Assembly (NCBI GenBank): GCA_031180725.1
Contig: JAPSLO010000008.1
Span: forward strand, 62,001-126,000
Reading direction: 5' to 3'
DNA: 64,000 nucleotides
Source of the DNA: Roseomonas sp.
Lineage (GTDB): Bacteria > Pseudomonadota > Alphaproteobacteria > Acetobacterales > Acetobacteraceae
The position numbers were made by a program, and so were the translations under genes. How positions within the stretch are numbered: position 1 is the first letter of the stretch; each line of letters begins with the position of its first letter. The notes beneath the pieces are model-generated. The model was not told the DNA's origin. It searched no databases and was given only the letters and a program-made list of their open reading frames with translations. Of the stretch, positions 61,765 to 64,000 are shown in pieces.

Positions 61765-62363
61765 CGGAAGACCAGGTTCACGATCTGGCAGGTATCCACC
61801 TGCCGGCGTTCCTCCGCGCGGCCATCCATCCAGACCACGCGCACATCGTTCAGGCAGTCGGCCACCGGCAGCCGCACCGCCAGGAAGCGGCCGGGCGGCA
61901 GCGCCTGGCCGAGCCGTTGCTGGCCCCACATCGAATCCCGCGCCGAGGAGACATAAACCTCCCGGATCGGCTGCGTGCCGTGGTTCACCAGGTTGAAGCT
62001 GGGATTGCCGCCGGCAACCGCTCCGCGCTGGGCGGCCGCCGGGCCAAAGACCAGCTCGCGGATGCTGCAGGTATCCTGGTTGCGCCGCTCCTCCGGCTCG
62101 CCACTGGCATAGACGACGCGCACATCCTGGCGGCATCCCGCGGCGGGCGGGATCCGCACGGCAAAGGCGCGGCCATGGGGCAGGATCTGGCTGCCCAGCA
62201 GATCGGCCCCCCAGCTCGGCTGGCTGACCGGGGAGACATAGATTTCGCGAATGGCCTGGCCGCTGCGGTTGACCAGGCTGAAAGAAGGGTCGCCCGCCTG
62301 TGCCCAGGCCAGGGTGGCGGGCAGGGCAAGCAGGGCGGCCAGAAATGCACGACGCAGATGCAT
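61761..62363 (-). CDS. Exported protein with two tandem homologous domains
   Basis: A 200-residue protein with a Sec signal (RRAFLAALLALPATLAWAQ) and two copies of an 80-residue beta-rich unit. Copy 1 (about residues 24-107) has FSLVNRSGQAIREIYVSP, VRIPPAAGCRQDVRVVY and EERRNQDTCSIRELVF. Copy 2 (about 118-200) has FNLVNHGTQPIREVYVSS, VRLPVADCLNDVRVVW and EERRQVDTCQIVNLVF. Each copy keeps two Cys, likely one disulfide per domain. The stop shares CTAG with the VOC gene. The family is unassigned here; surface or periplasmic binding is plausible. Confidence 0.8.
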   Translation of the reverse strand: MHLRRAFLAALLALPATLAWAQAGDPSFSLVNRSGQAIREIYVSPVSQPSWGADLLGSQILPHGRAFAVRIPPAAGCRQDVRVVYASGEPEERRNQDTCSIRELVFGPAAAQRGAVAGGNPSFNLVNHGTQPIREVYVSSARDSMWGQQRLGQALPPGRFLAVRLPVADCLNDVRVVWMDGRAEERRQVDTCQIVNLVFR

Positions 62364-62513
62364 GGCTGGGGATGGCGTTCCGGTTTAGCCCGGATGCTAC
62401 CGCAATCATCCCTCTCCCGCGAGGCGTGACCCGGCAGGGCGCGGCAGCCCTTTGGCTCGCGCCGCATCCCGTGGCACCCTGCACGGCGCCTGGATCAAGA
62501 CACGGGAAACGCC

Positions 62514-63494
62514 ATGGCCGGCTTCGCGTCCACGAACGACCTTGCCGAGAAGACCGTCTCCTTCGACGAGCTCGCCCCCGGACTCTACGCCTATACCGCG
62601 GAGGGCGACCCGAATTCCGGCGTGCTGGTGGGGCCGGATGGCGTGGTGGTGGTGGATGCCCAGGCCACACCCGCCATGGCGGCGGAGGTGATTGCCAGGG
62701 TGCGGACCGTCACCGACAAGCCGGTGACCCAGGTGGTGCTGAGCCATTATCACGCCGTGCGCGTGCTGGGGGTGGCGGGCTATGGCAAGCCCGCCATCAT
62801 CGCTTCCGACGCGACGCGCGAGCTGATCGTGGAGCGTGGCCAGCAGGACATGGACAGCGAGATCGGTCGCTTCCCGCGCCTGTTCCGCGGCAAGGAGACG
62901 ATTCCCGGCCTCACCTGGCCCACCCATACCTTCCAGAAGAAGATGACGCTGTGGCTGGGCAACCGCGAGGCCCAGGTGATCCATATCGGCCGCAGTCACA
63001 CGGCGGGTGACACGGTGGTGTGGCTGCCGAAGGAGAAGGTGCTGTTCGCCGGCGACACGGTGGAGTACGGCGCCACCCCATATTGCGGCGACGCCCACTT
63101 CACCGACTGGCCCGCGACGCTGGACGCCATCGCGGCGCTGGGGCCGGAGAAGATGGTGCCTGGCCGCGGCCGCGCGCTGATGAGCAAGGCCGAATGCGAG
63201 GAGGCCATCGCCGGCACCCGCGCCTTCACCAGCGACCTATTCGGCCGCGTGAGGGAAGCGGTTGCCAGGGGCTGGGATCTGAAGGCGATCTACGACGACG
63301 CCATGGACTTCATGCGCCCGAAATACGGATCCTGGGTCATCTTCGATCACTGCATGCCCTTCAACGTCACCCGCGCCTATGACGAGGCCAAGGGCCTCGA
63401 CCGCCCGCGCATCTGGACCGCGGAGCGCGACCTGGAGATGTGGCGCGCCCTGGAACAGGGCACACCAATGAAAAGCGCCGAAACGCGGGGCTGA
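62514..63494 (+). CDS. MBL-fold metallohydrolase with altered HxHxDH motif
   Basis: A 326-residue metallo-beta-lactamase fold protein. The N-terminal beta structure GVLVGPDGVVVVDAQATP and later ligands are typical: IGRSHTAGDTVVW (His), LFAGDTVEYG (Asp) and FDHCMPFNVTRAYDE (His). The first zinc motif, however, reads SHYHAVR (His78, His80, then Val82 and Arg83), lacking the Asp-His of HxHxDH. One metal site is therefore incomplete. It lies one base before an FAD monooxygenase gene, so the two act in one pathway, probably aromatic catabolism. Confidence 0.85.
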   Translation: MAGFASTNDLAEKTVSFDELAPGLYAYTAEGDPNSGVLVGPDGVVVVDAQATPAMAAEVIARVRTVTDKPVTQVVLSHYHAVRVLGVAGYGKPAIIASDATRELIVERGQQDMDSEIGRFPRLFRGKETIPGLTWPTHTFQKKMTLWLGNREAQVIHIGRSHTAGDTVVWLPKEKVLFAGDTVEYGATPYCGDAHFTDWPATLDAIAALGPEKMVPGRGRALMSKAECEEAIAGTRAFTSDLFGRVREAVARGWDLKAIYDDAMDFMRPKYGSWVIFDHCMPFNVTRAYDEAKGLDRPRIWTAERDLEMWRALEQGTPMKSAETRG

Positions 63495-63495
63495 G

Positions 63496-64000
63496 ATGCC
63501 CGCGAGCTTCACCCCGCCGCGCTTCCCAGCTACGCGCCCGCCAAGTGAGGCAGAGGAGCGCCGCCCGGTGGTAGTGGTCGGCGGCGGGCTGGTGGGGCTG
63601 ACCCTCGCATTGGACCTGGCGCGCCACGGCGTGGAAGTCACCCTGCTGGACGAAGACGACAGCGTCGCCTCCGGCAGCCGCGCCATCTGCTTCGCCAAGC
63701 GCACGCTGGAAATCATGGGCCGGCTGGGACTGGGCGAGCGCTTCGCACAGAAGGGCATCACCTGGCAGACCGGCCGTGTCTTCCACCGCGACCGCGAAGC
63801 CTATGCCTTCGACCTGCTGCCGGAGGCAGGCCATGAGTACCCGGCCTTCGTGAACCTGCAGCAGTACTATGCCGAACATTGGCTGGTGGAGGCCTGCCGG
63901 GAAGCGGGCGTGGAGCTGCGTTGGAAACACCGCGTCACCGTGGTGGAGCCTTGCGCGGAGGCGGTGCGACTGACGGTGGAAACGCCCGACGGCCCCTACG
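63496..64000 (+). CDS. FAD-dependent aromatic monooxygenase (partial, runs off right edge)
   Basis: 168 codons of a flavoprotein hydroxylase are visible. The FAD-binding VVGGGLVGLTLALDLARHG starts near residue 27, LLDEDDSVASGSRAICFAKR is the group A phenol-hydroxylase/MhpA-type continuation, and VNLQQYYAEHWLVEACREAG follows. The catalytic and C-terminal parts lie beyond the window. It starts one base after the MBL-fold hydrolase stop. Related enzymes hydroxylate phenols such as 3-(3-hydroxyphenyl)propionate; the substrate here is open. Confidence 0.85.
   Translation, partial: MPASFTPPRFPATRPPSEAEERRPVVVVGGGLVGLTLALDLARHGVEVTLLDEDDSVASGSRAICFAKRTLEIMGRLGLGERFAQKGITWQTGRVFHRDREAYAFDLLPEAGHEYPAFVNLQQYYAEHWLVEACREAGVELRWKHRVTVVEPCAEAVRLTVETPDGPY

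Noticed and set aside
60355-62670. Minus-strand frame of 771 codons spanning several genes
   Set aside because: It crosses the AraC, VOC and exported-protein genes, all of which have better starts, motifs and codon patterns; it is a chance open frame in high-GC DNA.
1-64000. Mobile element, prophage or genomic-island boundary
   Set aside because: No transposase, integrase, phage gene, tRNA or flanking direct repeat was seen, and codon style looks uniform across the window.

Overview
This window is GC-rich chromosomal DNA from an alphaproteobacterium. The best guess is Acetobacteraceae, in or near Roseomonas. That placement is inferred from overall style: high GC with strongly GC3-biased codons, two Bug/TctC-type tripartite tricarboxylate receptors without partner permeases, a TRAP system, an HWE-type histidine kinase, a dcd-murA pair, and many small catabolic operons each paired with a periplasmic receptor. 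No rRNA, tRNA, transposase, phage gene or CRISPR array was seen.

Layout. (1) 1-10950 is a surface-polysaccharide region. A partial DUF6311 membrane protein lies on the minus strand. A tightly coupled plus-strand operon follows (sugar-phosphate transferase, flippase, two GT4 and two GT2 glycosyltransferases, YdcF-like protein, GFA-family protein). A GT39-like membrane glycosyltransferase converges on it. (2) 11040-17822 is a CoA-dependent aromatic side-chain (hydroxycinnamate-like) beta-oxidation cluster: acyl-CoA synthetase, thiolase and thioesterase on the minus strand; MarR regulator, enoyl-CoA hydratase and HSD10-like dehydrogenase on the plus strand; and a Bug-type receptor. A 17-bp AT-rich sequence that looks like an operator occurs both at the MarR/synthetase divergent promoter and upstream of the receptor gene. 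(3) 18067-27182 holds an RTX-tailed 5'-nucleotidase-like exoprotein followed by a BMP-type ABC importer of the nucleoside family. Together they read as a nucleotide salvage module. (4) 27319-35145 is one 2608-residue RTX protein with a very regular higher-order repeat of about 324 residues.

(5) 35335-41020 is a TRAP-linked module: receptor, Asp/Glu-racemase-like enzyme and GMC oxidoreductase on one strand, with the two TRAP membrane subunits on the other. (6) 41033-47041 is mixed catabolism: DSD1-type PLP enzyme, acyl-CoA dehydrogenase with an alpha/beta hydrolase, a PAPS-type sulfotransferase, a second Asp/Glu-racemase-like enzyme and a second Bug receptor. (7) 47083-50807 is housekeeping and signalling: a small basic protein, dcd, murA and an orphan HWE kinase. 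(8) 50925-54507 is a minus-strand cluster of a ThDP enzyme, an SDR lacking the usual catalytic residues, and a branched-chain amino acid type receptor. (9) 54705-64000 holds a fused MFS/spermidine-synthase-like protein, small membrane and periplasmic proteins, a stand-alone molybdopterin dehydrogenase subunit, an AraC/VOC pair, a tandemly duplicated exported protein, an MBL-fold hydrolase and the start of an FAD monooxygenase.

Nothing here is clearly a wholly new system. The most promising leads are the shared operator that may tie receptor expression to hydroxycinnamate catabolism, the secreted nucleotidase with its nucleoside importer, and the super-repeat RTX giant. All functions are assigned by reading motifs and context; no database search was run.
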